Positions 49,645-57,714 of a stretch of 64,000 nucleotides of DNA are shown in pieces. Source of the DNA: Ensifer sp. PDNC004. GTDB lineage: Bacteria; Pseudomonadota; Alphaproteobacteria; Rhizobiales; Rhizobiaceae. The DNA is taken from assembly GCF_016919405.1 (NCBI RefSeq), contig NZ_CP070354.1, positions 1-64,000 on the forward strand, given 5' to 3'. The notes below the pieces were generated by a model, which was given only the letters and a program-made list of their open reading frames with translations, searched no databases and was not told the origin of the DNA. Each line of letters begins with the position of its first letter. Positions within the stretch are counted from its first letter, which is position 1. A program made the position numbers and the translations under genes.

Positions 49645-50664
49645 ATGTTGTTGAACCGATTGACAAAAATGGCCCTGGGCGTCGCCCTGCCGATCGTTTT
49701 GTTTGCAGCAGGGCCAACGCTTGCAGAGATACGCGACCACACCATCAAGTTCGCGTCAGCCAACAACAAGGGGCACCCCCAAGTGACGGGCATGGAGAAG
49801 TTTGCCGAGCTGGTGAATGAAAAGAGTGGCGGCAAGATCGAGGTGAAGCTGTTTCCCGGCGGCACACTTGGTGGTGACGTCCAGACTGTCTCCGCTCTCC
49901 AGGGCGGAGTTATCGAGATGACCGTGTTGAACGCCGGTATTCTTGCCAACAACGTCAAGCAATTCGGTGCCGTCGACCTTCCGTTCCTCTTCGACAGTGG
50001 CGAAGAGGCGGACAAGGTGATGGATGGCCCCTTCGGGGAAAGCCTCAGCAAGCTCTTGCCCGATACCGGCCTAGTCGGACTTGGGTACTGGGAGCTCGGC
50101 TTCCGCAATCTGACGAACAATCGCCATGCAGTGACCAAGCTTGAAGATATCAAGGGTCTGAAGATCCGCACGATCCAGTCTCCGATCCCGATCGAGCTCT
50201 TCAACACGCTCGGCGCCAACGCTGTTCCGCTGCCTTATACGGAACTCTACACCGCGCTTGAGACTGGGACGGTCGATGGGCAGGAGAACCCGGCGGCAAA
50301 CATCCTGAATGCCAAATTCTACGAAGTGCAGAAATACATGACGCTGACCCGTCACCAGTACAATCCGCAGATCGTGCTCGTCAGCAAGAAGTTCTGGGAT
50401 GGGCTGAATGACGAGGAAAAGGACGTGCTGCAAGCGGCCGCGACGGAGGCCCGCGATTATCAACGCAAGGTCTCGCGCGAGGCGGATGCCACAGCCCTTG
50501 AGGAAATCCGCAAGACAGGCATGGAGGTCAGCGAATTCAGCCCCGAAGAAACGCAGAAGCTGCGTGACGCCGTCAAGCCGGTAATCGAGAAGTTTAGCGC
50601 CGAGATCGGCGCCGATACGGTGCAGTTGCTGTTCAAGGAGATAGGTGCCGCGCGGGGACAGTAA
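49645..50664 (+). CDS. TRAP transporter solute-binding protein (DctP type), probable quinate/shikimate receptor
   Basis: A 339-residue periplasmic protein with a Sec signal peptide (KMALGVALPIVLFAAGPTLA, cleavage after about residue 27). Family features are GGKIEVKLFPGGTLGG, the substrate arginine region LKIRTIQSPI, and TVDGQENPAANI. It follows DctM and is followed by a hairpin and then quinate/shikimate enzymes. Shikimate or quinate as ligand is inferred from the context. Confidence 0.92.
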   Translation: MLLNRLTKMALGVALPIVLFAAGPTLAEIRDHTIKFASANNKGHPQVTGMEKFAELVNEKSGGKIEVKLFPGGTLGGDVQTVSALQGGVIEMTVLNAGILANNVKQFGAVDLPFLFDSGEEADKVMDGPFGESLSKLLPDTGLVGLGYWELGFRNLTNNRHAVTKLEDIKGLKIRTIQSPIPIELFNTLGANAVPLPYTELYTALETGTVDGQENPAANILNAKFYEVQKYMTLTRHQYNPQIVLVSKKFWDGLNDEEKDVLQAAATEARDYQRKVSREADATALEEIRKTGMEVSEFSPEETQKLRDAVKPVIEKFSAEIGADTVQLLFKEIGAARGQ

Positions 50665-50675
50665 CCGCGCGAATA

Positions 50676-50710
50676 CTTCGGCCCGCCCGCGACGCCGCGG
50701 CGGGCCGAAG
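50676..50710 (+). terminator. Hairpin after the TRAP binding-protein gene
   Basis: A perfect 12-bp inverted repeat (CTTCGGCCCGCC / GGCGGGCCGAAG) with an 11-base spacer in the 76-bp gap before the dehydrogenase gene. The position matches the hairpins at 8521 and 20271. Partial termination would favour transporter over enzyme production. Confidence 0.65.
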
Positions 50711-50740
50711 GCTGGTTCCCCTTTGCAACGGGCTCGGAAG

Positions 50741-51616
50741 ATGGAAACACAAACAATGTCCGAAACGCTTGTAAGACCCTTGAAGGCGGGCCTGATCGGT
50801 GCTGGCATCCAGGCCTCGTTGACGCCTGCCATGCACGTGGCTGAAGGTGCAGCTCAGGGGCTCCGCTATGCCTACGAGCTGATCGATCTTTTCGAGATCG
50901 GCGCGACGGAAAATGATCTGCAGCGGCTGCTCGCCGACGCTGAGACGCAGGGGTTTTCCGGTCTCAATATCACACATCCGTGCAAGCAGGCGGTCATTGC
51001 CCATCTCGATGAACTGTCGCCGGACGCCCAGCGGCTCGGTGCCGTCAACACGGTCGTGCTCAAGGGGGGGCGAAGATATGGCCACAACACCGATTGGTGG
51101 GGCTTTGCCGAAGGCTTCAGGCGAGGTTTGCCCGATGCAGACCTGTCTACGGCCGTGCAGCTGGGAGCAGGCGGTGCGGGCGTCGCAACAGCCTATGCCG
51201 CGCTTTCGTTCGGTCTAAAGCGTCTCATCGTTTTCGATCGCGAGCCGGAACGGGCGCGATTGCTGGCCGCGATGCTGACCGCCCTGTTTCCAGACGCGGA
51301 TGTTACCGCCGGCACGGACCTTTCTGTTGCCATGCGATCGGCATCCGGGTTGATCCACGCCACGCCGACCGGCATGGCCAACTATCCCGGAGTGCCGCTT
51401 GACGTCGAGCTTCTCGATTCGCGCCACTGGGTCGCCGAGATCGTCTATTTCCCGCTCGAGACGTCGCTGCTTTCAGAAGCAAGGCGACGCGGATGCCGCA
51501 CGCTCGACGGTGGAGGAATGGCGGTATTCCAGGCAGTTGGCGCATTTCGCCTGTTTACAGGTCTTGAGCCCGACGCAATGCGGATGCTTGCCCATTTCAA
51601 GGCACTGACCGGCTGA
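50741..51616 (+). CDS. Quinate/shikimate dehydrogenase (NAD-type)
   Basis: A 291-residue shikimate-dehydrogenase-family protein. The substrate-binding SLTPAMH has threonine in place of the second serine of biosynthetic AroE, as in quinate-using relatives. The catalytic lysine and aspartate lie in NITHPCKQ and GHNTDWWGF. The nucleotide fold is QLGAGGAGVATAYA, and the next strand ends in VFDREPER, an aspartate that favours NAD over NADP. An ATG at 50756 is an alternative start. It oxidises quinate/shikimate to 3-dehydroquinate/3-dehydroshikimate. Confidence 0.9.
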   Translation: METQTMSETLVRPLKAGLIGAGIQASLTPAMHVAEGAAQGLRYAYELIDLFEIGATENDLQRLLADAETQGFSGLNITHPCKQAVIAHLDELSPDAQRLGAVNTVVLKGGRRYGHNTDWWGFAEGFRRGLPDADLSTAVQLGAGGAGVATAYAALSFGLKRLIVFDREPERARLLAAMLTALFPDADVTAGTDLSVAMRSASGLIHATPTGMANYPGVPLDVELLDSRHWVAEIVYFPLETSLLSEARRRGCRTLDGGGMAVFQAVGAFRLFTGLEPDAMRMLAHFKALTG

Positions 51617-51644
51617 ACCCGAAGAATTCAGCGAGGAGCGAGTG

Positions 51645-53534
51645 ATGAAGACCTCGATAGCAACGGTTTCGCTCAGCGGCGACCTCAAGGACAAGCTGCG
51701 TGCGATCGCCAAGGCGGGCTTTGCCGGTGTGGAAATCTTCGAGAACGATTTCCTAGCCTTTGATGAGAGCCCGCGTCAGGTCGGCCGCATGGTGCGAGAT
51801 TTCGGCTTGGAGATCAGTCTGTTCCAGCCGTTCCGGGATTTTGAGGGCATGCCGGAGCCGTTAAGAGCCCGAACGTTCGACCGTGCCGAGCGCAAGTTCG
51901 ACTTGATGGAGGAGCTTGGCACCGACCTCGCCCTTGTCTGTTCCAATGTCTCGCCTGCCGCCGTTGGTGGCATTGACAGGGCAGCAGCGGACTTTAGCGA
52001 ACTCGGTGAAAGGGCCGCAAAACGGGGCCTGCGCGTGGGTTACGAGGCGCTCGCCTGGGGGCGCCATATCAGCGATCATCGCGACGCCTGGGAGATCGTC
52101 CGGCGCGCCGATCACCCGAGTATCGGGTTGATCCTCGACAGCTTTCATACGCTGTCGCGCAAGATCGAGATCAACTCGATCCGCTCGATCCCAAAGGAGA
52201 AGATCTTCATCGTCCAGTTGGCCGATGCCCCACTGATCGACATGGATCTGCTGTATTGGAGCAGGCATTTCCGCAACATGCCGGGCGAGGGCGACTTGCC
52301 GGTCACCGACTTTACCCGCGCAGTGGCGGCGACCGGCTATGACGGCTACTTGTCGCTCGAAATCTTCAACGACCAATTTCGTGGCGGCAACCCCAGTGCG
52401 ATCGCTGTCGACGGATATCGTTCGCTGATCTATCTCGGGGATCAGGTCAAGCGCGCCGAGCCGGATACTCGTTTGCCGGTCCCCACAATGCCTCCTCGCG
52501 TAGACGTGAGAGACGTAGCGTTCGTGGAGTTCAGTGCCTCGGCAGAGGAGGCAGGCGAACTCGAAGCGTTGCTCGTTTCAATCGGCTTCGCGAAAACAGC
52601 ACAGCATCGGACGAAACAGGTGGTGGTTTATCGCCAGGGCGCCATCAATTTGGTGGTCAACACCGAGCGCGAAGGCTTTGCCAGCGCTTCCTATCTTGTC
52701 CACGGCACGTCCGCCTATGCCTTCGGCCTCATGGTGGACGATGCTGCGGCCACGGTAGAAAGGGCGCGGGTGCTTGGAGCAGAACCGTTCGAGCAGCCGG
52801 TTGGCCCAGGCGAGCTCGTGGTTCCGGCGATCCACGGCGTGGGCGGAGGGCTCGTCTATTTCCTGGACGACAAATCCGAGCTCTCCAAGATCTGGGAGAT
52901 CGAGTTCGAGCCAGTGCGAGACGGCGGCCCGGTCGTCGCTGCCGGACTACGCTCCGTCGATCACATCGCTCAGACCGTCAAACATGAGGAAATGCTGACC
53001 TGGCTGCTCTTCTACACATCGCTACTCGATGCTCATAAGACGCCGATGATCGACATCGTCGATCCGGCAGGCATCGTTCGCAGCCAGGCCGTGGAAAATG
53101 ACGCTGGAACGTTGCGTCTGACACTGAATGGCGCGGAAAACCGCAACACGCTGGCCGGCCGGTTCATCGCCGAAACCTTCGGTTCCGGCGTCCAGCATCT
53201 GGCCTTTGCCACCGACGACATTTTTTCGACCGCGAAGGCCTTGCGCGCCAATGGGTTCAAGGCGCTACCGATTTCGCCAAATTACTACGATGACGTCGAA
53301 GCGCGTTTCGGTCTCGACGTTCAACTCATTGAGAGGCTGAAGTCCGAAAACATCCTCTATGACCGTGACGAGGACGGCGAGTACTTCCAGCTCTACAGCC
53401 CGACCTTTGGTGAAGGGTTTTTCTTCGAGATCGTCGAAAGGCGCGGCTATCGCGGCTATGGAGCCGCTAATGCGATCTTTCGCATTGCAGCGCTACGAAA
53501 GTACCTGAGACCCGAAGGATTGCCAAAAAACTGA
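51645..53534 (+). CDS. quiC: 3-dehydroshikimate dehydratase fused to an HPPD-like domain
   Basis: A 629-residue two-domain enzyme. The N-terminal half (about 1-280) is a xylose-isomerase-type TIM barrel with FAGVEIFENDFLAF, LILDSFHTL and GYLSLEIFND, as in dehydroshikimate dehydratases. The C-terminal half (about 285-629) is a two-module VOC domain like 4-hydroxyphenylpyruvate dioxygenase; the iron triad H440, H518 and E595 is intact. GAGGAG lies 6 bases before the ATG at 51645. The dehydratase yields protocatechuate. The role of the dioxygenase-like half is unclear. Confidence 0.9.
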   Translation: MKTSIATVSLSGDLKDKLRAIAKAGFAGVEIFENDFLAFDESPRQVGRMVRDFGLEISLFQPFRDFEGMPEPLRARTFDRAERKFDLMEELGTDLALVCSNVSPAAVGGIDRAAADFSELGERAAKRGLRVGYEALAWGRHISDHRDAWEIVRRADHPSIGLILDSFHTLSRKIEINSIRSIPKEKIFIVQLADAPLIDMDLLYWSRHFRNMPGEGDLPVTDFTRAVAATGYDGYLSLEIFNDQFRGGNPSAIAVDGYRSLIYLGDQVKRAEPDTRLPVPTMPPRVDVRDVAFVEFSASAEEAGELEALLVSIGFAKTAQHRTKQVVVYRQGAINLVVNTEREGFASASYLVHGTSAYAFGLMVDDAAATVERARVLGAEPFEQPVGPGELVVPAIHGVGGGLVYFLDDKSELSKIWEIEFEPVRDGGPVVAAGLRSVDHIAQTVKHEEMLTWLLFYTSLLDAHKTPMIDIVDPAGIVRSQAVENDAGTLRLTLNGAENRNTLAGRFIAETFGSGVQHLAFATDDIFSTAKALRANGFKALPISPNYYDDVEARFGLDVQLIERLKSENILYDRDEDGEYFQLYSPTFGEGFFFEIVERRGYRGYGAANAIFRIAALRKYLRPEGLPKN

Positions 53535-53859
53535 CGATCCGACGATCGTAAAACCAACAGCGGGTGGGGGTAATGGCAAATGGCTGAAGGCGGCGGAACT
53601 GGCTCTTGTCGGACGGGGCAGGGCTCGACCAGCCGGATCGTACGAAATCGAGATCAAGCCGGAACCGCTGCAGGAGCGCGTTCCGACTGCCGCGTAAATG
53701 GCAAGGACGCCGACCTCTCTTGTCGTGCCTGATGCTTGAGGTGCGTGTGAAGCGTCGGACCATCGGCCGGTCGAGAAGACACTATTTCGACTTTTGGGCT
53801 GGCCATTTTCATCTGCGCTCATATCTAGCCGGGCACTTACATCGTTCAAGGAGGCGCGA
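53535..53859. other. Intergenic region
   Basis: About 325 bp between the dehydratase and MgtC-like genes. No gene, terminator or repeat was recognised apart from the Shine-Dalgarno AAGGAGG of the next gene. Confidence 0.4.
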
Positions 53860-54402
53860 GTGAACGACTGGCTGATATCGATGGGCGTGGAACTGGACAT
53901 CCTTCCGCATCTCATTGCCTTGATGGTGGCTTACGTCCTCGCGCTACCGATCGGTTGGGATCGTGAACAAAACGAGCGGAGCGCTGGCCTTCGCACCTTC
54001 CCGCTGGTCGCCATCGCCTCATGCGGTTTTATCCAGTCAGCAGAAACGATCACACTCGGCAATGCGGAGGCCACGGCCCGCGTGGTGGAAGGCCTGATTA
54101 ACGGTGTCGGTTTCATCGGAGGCGGGGCGATCCTCGTTGGGAAACTCGGCACTCGCGGGACCGCCACGGCTGCGAGCATTTGGGCAACCGGCGCAATCGG
54201 CGTTGCTGTCGGGCTTGGGTCCTACGATACCGCCATCGTGCTTTCGATCGTCACGTTCGCGACACTCCGGTTTATGACGAATTTCAAGTCGCCAAAAAAT
54301 GAGGTCCTGGCACCGGGGGACACCCACCAGGTCAATACCAGTCCAATATCTGCGTCGCAGCCCGAGGCGTCACGGGTCGAAGAGCCCGGCGTTCGCGTGT
54401 GA
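53860..54402 (+). CDS. MgtC/SapB-family membrane protein
   Basis: A 180-residue inner-membrane protein with four to five helices. The MgtC signature is in ALPIGWDREQNERSAGLRTF (about 29-48) and GVGFIGGGAILVG, with TAASIWATGAIGVAVGLGSY. The GTG at 53860 follows AAGGAGG at ideal spacing. It lacks the long cytoplasmic domain of virulence-type MgtC and is closest to the SapB/YhiD-like short form. It is expected to affect membrane potential or magnesium/acid adaptation; the direct partner is unknown. Confidence 0.88.
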   Translation: MNDWLISMGVELDILPHLIALMVAYVLALPIGWDREQNERSAGLRTFPLVAIASCGFIQSAETITLGNAEATARVVEGLINGVGFIGGGAILVGKLGTRGTATAASIWATGAIGVAVGLGSYDTAIVLSIVTFATLRFMTNFKSPKNEVLAPGDTHQVNTSPISASQPEASRVEEPGVRV

Positions 54403-54582
54403 CTGCCCCTTGAAAGCCGTCTAGCTTTGACGTTCCAGAGTCTCGCCCCTTGCAGCTATCCCTCGAAAATTGAAGGCAATTCCCTTGTCGCAGTCATGGT
54501 GATGCCCTAGTTCCTGATGCGATTTTCGGTTTTTCGCACGTGCTGCGAAACAGGCAGTATCTTATGATTGGGCGGAGGGTGC

Positions 54583-55137
54583 ATGCGCGGCAATGAACGC
54601 GTTGAATTGAGGAGCAGGACGCGGGAAGCGCATCAGCGGGTAGATGCTGCGGTCGGCACGCTTAGCACCCTTGAGGATTATCGTCGCTACGTGGCGCACG
54701 TTTTGCCGTTTCGTGTGACAATGGACGAAGCTCTGCAGAACGTCTCCTGGCCTGAAGGCTGGAATTGGCAGCCGTCCGCGGTTGCAGAGTTGCTCGCTCA
54801 GGATGCGCGCGATCTCGGCGTGCCGCCGGTCCGCCATGCGGAGCCTGATTTCGATCTTTCCGATCCAAGCGCACTGCTCGGTGCTCTCTATGTGGTGGAA
54901 GGGTCGTCTCTCGGCGCGCGGGTGTTGCGTCAAAGGGCGTTGAAGCTTGGGCTCGATGAAACCTTTGGTGCGAGGCACCTTGTTTCGATGGCAAGTGACA
55001 CGACCCGGTGGCCATCGTTCCTTTCCCTCCTCGAGGGAACACCTAATTATGATGTCGGGCGGTCCGTGGTCGCGGCAAATGCCGTGTTCGCGCTCGCCCT
55101 TAGTTGCTTTGAAAGTACGTCCCTTGCCGCCAGCTGA
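54583..55137 (+). CDS. bphO: Biliverdin-producing heme oxygenase (BphO)
   Basis: A 184-residue heme oxygenase. The proximal histidine lies in LRSRTREAHQRVDAAVG (residue 18), and the distal helix has YVVEGSSLGARVL. The enzyme opens heme to biliverdin IXalpha, the chromophore of the phytochrome encoded next. GGAGGG lies before the ATG. It overlaps the phytochrome gene, a common BphO-BphP arrangement. A 7-bp hairpin (TTTCGCA/TGCGAAA) lies at 54532-54550 upstream. Confidence 0.92.
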   Translation: MRGNERVELRSRTREAHQRVDAAVGTLSTLEDYRRYVAHVLPFRVTMDEALQNVSWPEGWNWQPSAVAELLAQDARDLGVPPVRHAEPDFDLSDPSALLGALYVVEGSSLGARVLRQRALKLGLDETFGARHLVSMASDTTRWPSFLSLLEGTPNYDVGRSVVAANAVFALALSCFESTSLAAS

Positions 55138-57685
55138 ACCCGTAAACCTTGAGACTTGCGACAGGGAGCCCATTCATATTCCCGGCAGCATCCAGCCGCA
55201 CGGCTGTCTTGTGGCCTGCGACATCGGTTTCACGAGGATTGAGCGGATGTCGGCCAACGCTGCCGAAATGCTCGCCTGGGACGACGATCTGCTCGGGCGC
55301 CAGCTTGCCGACGTGCTCGGTCCGAAACTGTTGCATGATCTGCGCAATGCGCTTGCGGCCGCGGGGGCGGCTTCACGCCCGGCCCTCATGCTCGACGTCG
55401 CTTTTGGCGACCGCGTGTTCGACATTGCCGTCCATCTGCACAAGTCGGCCGTCATCATCGAATTCGAGCCGGCCCCGTCTATCGGTCAACCCTTGCATAT
55501 TGCGCGCGAGATGATCGGCCGCATCAAGGACCTTACCGACGTTGACCGTCTTGTGCAGCGCGCTTGCCGGATCGTTGCCGGTACGATTGGCTATGACCGC
55601 GTGATGATCTACCGCTTCGAGCAGGACGGATCCGGCAAGGTGGTCAGCGAGGCGAAACGGGCCGACCTTGAAAGTTTTCTCGGCCAGTATTTTCCAGCAA
55701 GCGACATCCCGCAGCAGGCGCGTGCGCTCTATCTGAAGAACACCATTCGCGTCATCTCAGACGCAAGCGGCGCCCGCGTCCCCGTCGAGCCGGTCCTGGA
55801 CGGATCGGGCGAGCCGTTGGACCTCAGTTTCGCGCATCTTCGCAGCGTCTCGCCCATCCATTGCGAATACTTGCGCAACATGGGCGTCGCTGCGTCGATG
55901 TCGATTTCGGTTGTTCTGGACGGCCAGCTCTGGGGGTTGATCGCCTGCCATCACTATTCGCCGCGCGCACTGCCGATGGCCCAGCGCGTCGCTCTCGAAG
56001 TGTTCGGCGAATTTTTCTCGCTGCACCTGAAATCTCTGAAGGAACGGCGTCGGGTGGCGGCCGTCGCCGGCACACGCCAAGCGCTCGACCGCTTTCTCAT
56101 TCTGTCGTCCCATCACGAGGATGTCGGGGAACTGCTGCGCCAGAGTCTGCGTGAATTCTCGCAGTTGCTGGCAAACGACGGTATCGGCGTCATGGTCGAC
56201 GGCAAATGGGCGGGGATCGGCACCGCTCCGCCGGACGAAGAAAGAGCCGCCCTTCTGGACTTCATCCGCACCGTCAGCGAAGGCCGCGTCTGGGCGACGC
56301 ACGCCCTGTCTCAGAGATTCCCGGAGGCTTCGGCCTACAGCGAGCGGCTTTCAGGCGTTCTGGCCATTCCCCTTTCGCAGACCGGCTCGGATTGCCTGCT
56401 GTTCTTTCGCAAGGAGTTAGTCCAGACCCTCAACTGGGCTGGAAACCCTGAAAAAACCTATGAGGCAGGTCCTCTCGGCGACCGCCTCACGCCGCGCAAG
56501 AGCTTTGCGATCTGGAAGGAAACGGTCAAGGCGCAGGCGCAGCCATGGTCGGAGGCCGAACGCGAAATCGCCGAGATCGTCCGGGTCGCAATTGTCGAGG
56601 TGGTGCTGCGGCACAACGAGCTGATGGCGGGTGAGCGGCGCAAGTCCGAGGTTCGGCAGCGGATGCTGAACCAGGAGCTGAGCCATCGCGTCAAGAACAT
56701 CCTCGCTGTCATCAAGTCGCTGGTGACGAGCCCGCAGCAGCACAAGAATTCGCTCGAAGAGTATGTCTCGACCCTGCAAGGTCGCATCGAGGCGCTCGCC
56801 GTCGCGCATGACCAGGTGGTGCGCGGCGATGGTGGCGGCATACTCGCTGACCTGCTTGAGGCAGAGCTTCAGCCTTACCGGACAAAGCTGTCGACAATCA
56901 CGCTCGAAGGTCCTGCCGTCTGGCTCGACAGCCGTGCCTTTTCGGTAATGGCGCTGGTGTTTCACGAGTTGGCGACCAATGCCGCCAAATACGGCGCGCT
57001 TTCGGTGACGGCTGGCGAAGTGGAGGTGCGCTGGACGATGACCGGCCAGGATTGCGACGTCTCCTGGCGCGAGCGAAACGGTCCTCTCGTCACTCTCCCG
57101 TCGCGCAGGGGCTTCGGCAGCGCGCTCATCGAGCGCAGCGTTCCCTACGATCTTCATGGACGCAGCTCCGTCCGCTTCGAACCATCAGGGCTTGAGGCAG
57201 AGTTCAGCATCCCGTCCCCACACGTCAAACTCACCGGGTCAGATCCGACAATGGCAACATACATGGTCGGCACCGCCGCCCCAGAACAGAGCGGCCTTGT
57301 CCGTGCAAACCCCAGGATCATGATCGTCGAAGATCAGATGCTCATCGCGCTTGATCTCGAGGCAATGTTGTCGGACGAAGGGTTCTCGGAGGTCTCGACC
57401 GCGAGCTCTGTCCAGCAGGGCATGGCACATATCGAAAGAGCTGCTCCGGAGCTGGCGATCCTCGATATCAATCTCGGTCAGACCAATTCGTTCGGGATCG
57501 CCGCCGAGCTCATGCGCAGGGGCATCCCATTCGTGTTTGCGACGGGCTATGGTGAGGGTGCGGATCTGCCGCCTGAACTCGTTGGCGTGTCGATCGTGCG
57601 CAAGCCATACAGTCGAAGTGCCATGGTCGGAGCACTTTCACTGCTGTGGGACGAGACCCATCGGGATGCGCGCAAAGCGCAGTGA
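55079..57685 (+). CDS. bphP: Bacteriophytochrome HWE-type histidine kinase with C-terminal receiver
   Basis: An 868-residue red/far-red photoreceptor kinase. The biliverdin cysteine is about residue 27, in ETCDREPIHIPGSIQPHG. PAS, GAF (with FPASDIPQQARALY) and PHY domains follow. The kinase is the HWE type: ELSHRVKNILAVIKSL with the phospho-histidine and FHELATNAAKYGAL. A receiver domain (IMIVEDQMLIALDLEAML) ends the protein. The start is uncertain: the ATG at 55079 or a TTG at 55109, both overlapping bphO. Light input to a response regulator or the own receiver is the expected function. Confidence 0.9.
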   Translation: MPCSRSPLVALKVRPLPPAEPVNLETCDREPIHIPGSIQPHGCLVACDIGFTRIERMSANAAEMLAWDDDLLGRQLADVLGPKLLHDLRNALAAAGAASRPALMLDVAFGDRVFDIAVHLHKSAVIIEFEPAPSIGQPLHIAREMIGRIKDLTDVDRLVQRACRIVAGTIGYDRVMIYRFEQDGSGKVVSEAKRADLESFLGQYFPASDIPQQARALYLKNTIRVISDASGARVPVEPVLDGSGEPLDLSFAHLRSVSPIHCEYLRNMGVAASMSISVVLDGQLWGLIACHHYSPRALPMAQRVALEVFGEFFSLHLKSLKERRRVAAVAGTRQALDRFLILSSHHEDVGELLRQSLREFSQLLANDGIGVMVDGKWAGIGTAPPDEERAALLDFIRTVSEGRVWATHALSQRFPEASAYSERLSGVLAIPLSQTGSDCLLFFRKELVQTLNWAGNPEKTYEAGPLGDRLTPRKSFAIWKETVKAQAQPWSEAEREIAEIVRVAIVEVVLRHNELMAGERRKSEVRQRMLNQELSHRVKNILAVIKSLVTSPQQHKNSLEEYVSTLQGRIEALAVAHDQVVRGDGGGILADLLEAELQPYRTKLSTITLEGPAVWLDSRAFSVMALVFHELATNAAKYGALSVTAGEVEVRWTMTGQDCDVSWRERNGPLVTLPSRRGFGSALIERSVPYDLHGRSSVRFEPSGLEAEFSIPSPHVKLTGSDPTMATYMVGTAAPEQSGLVRANPRIMIVEDQMLIALDLEAMLSDEGFSEVSTASSVQQGMAHIERAAPELAILDINLGQTNSFGIAAELMRRGIPFVFATGYGEGADLPPELVGVSIVRKPYSRSAMVGALSLLWDETHRDARKAQ

Positions 57686-57714
57686 CGCGAGCGAGGGAAG
57701 GAAAGACTAAATCG

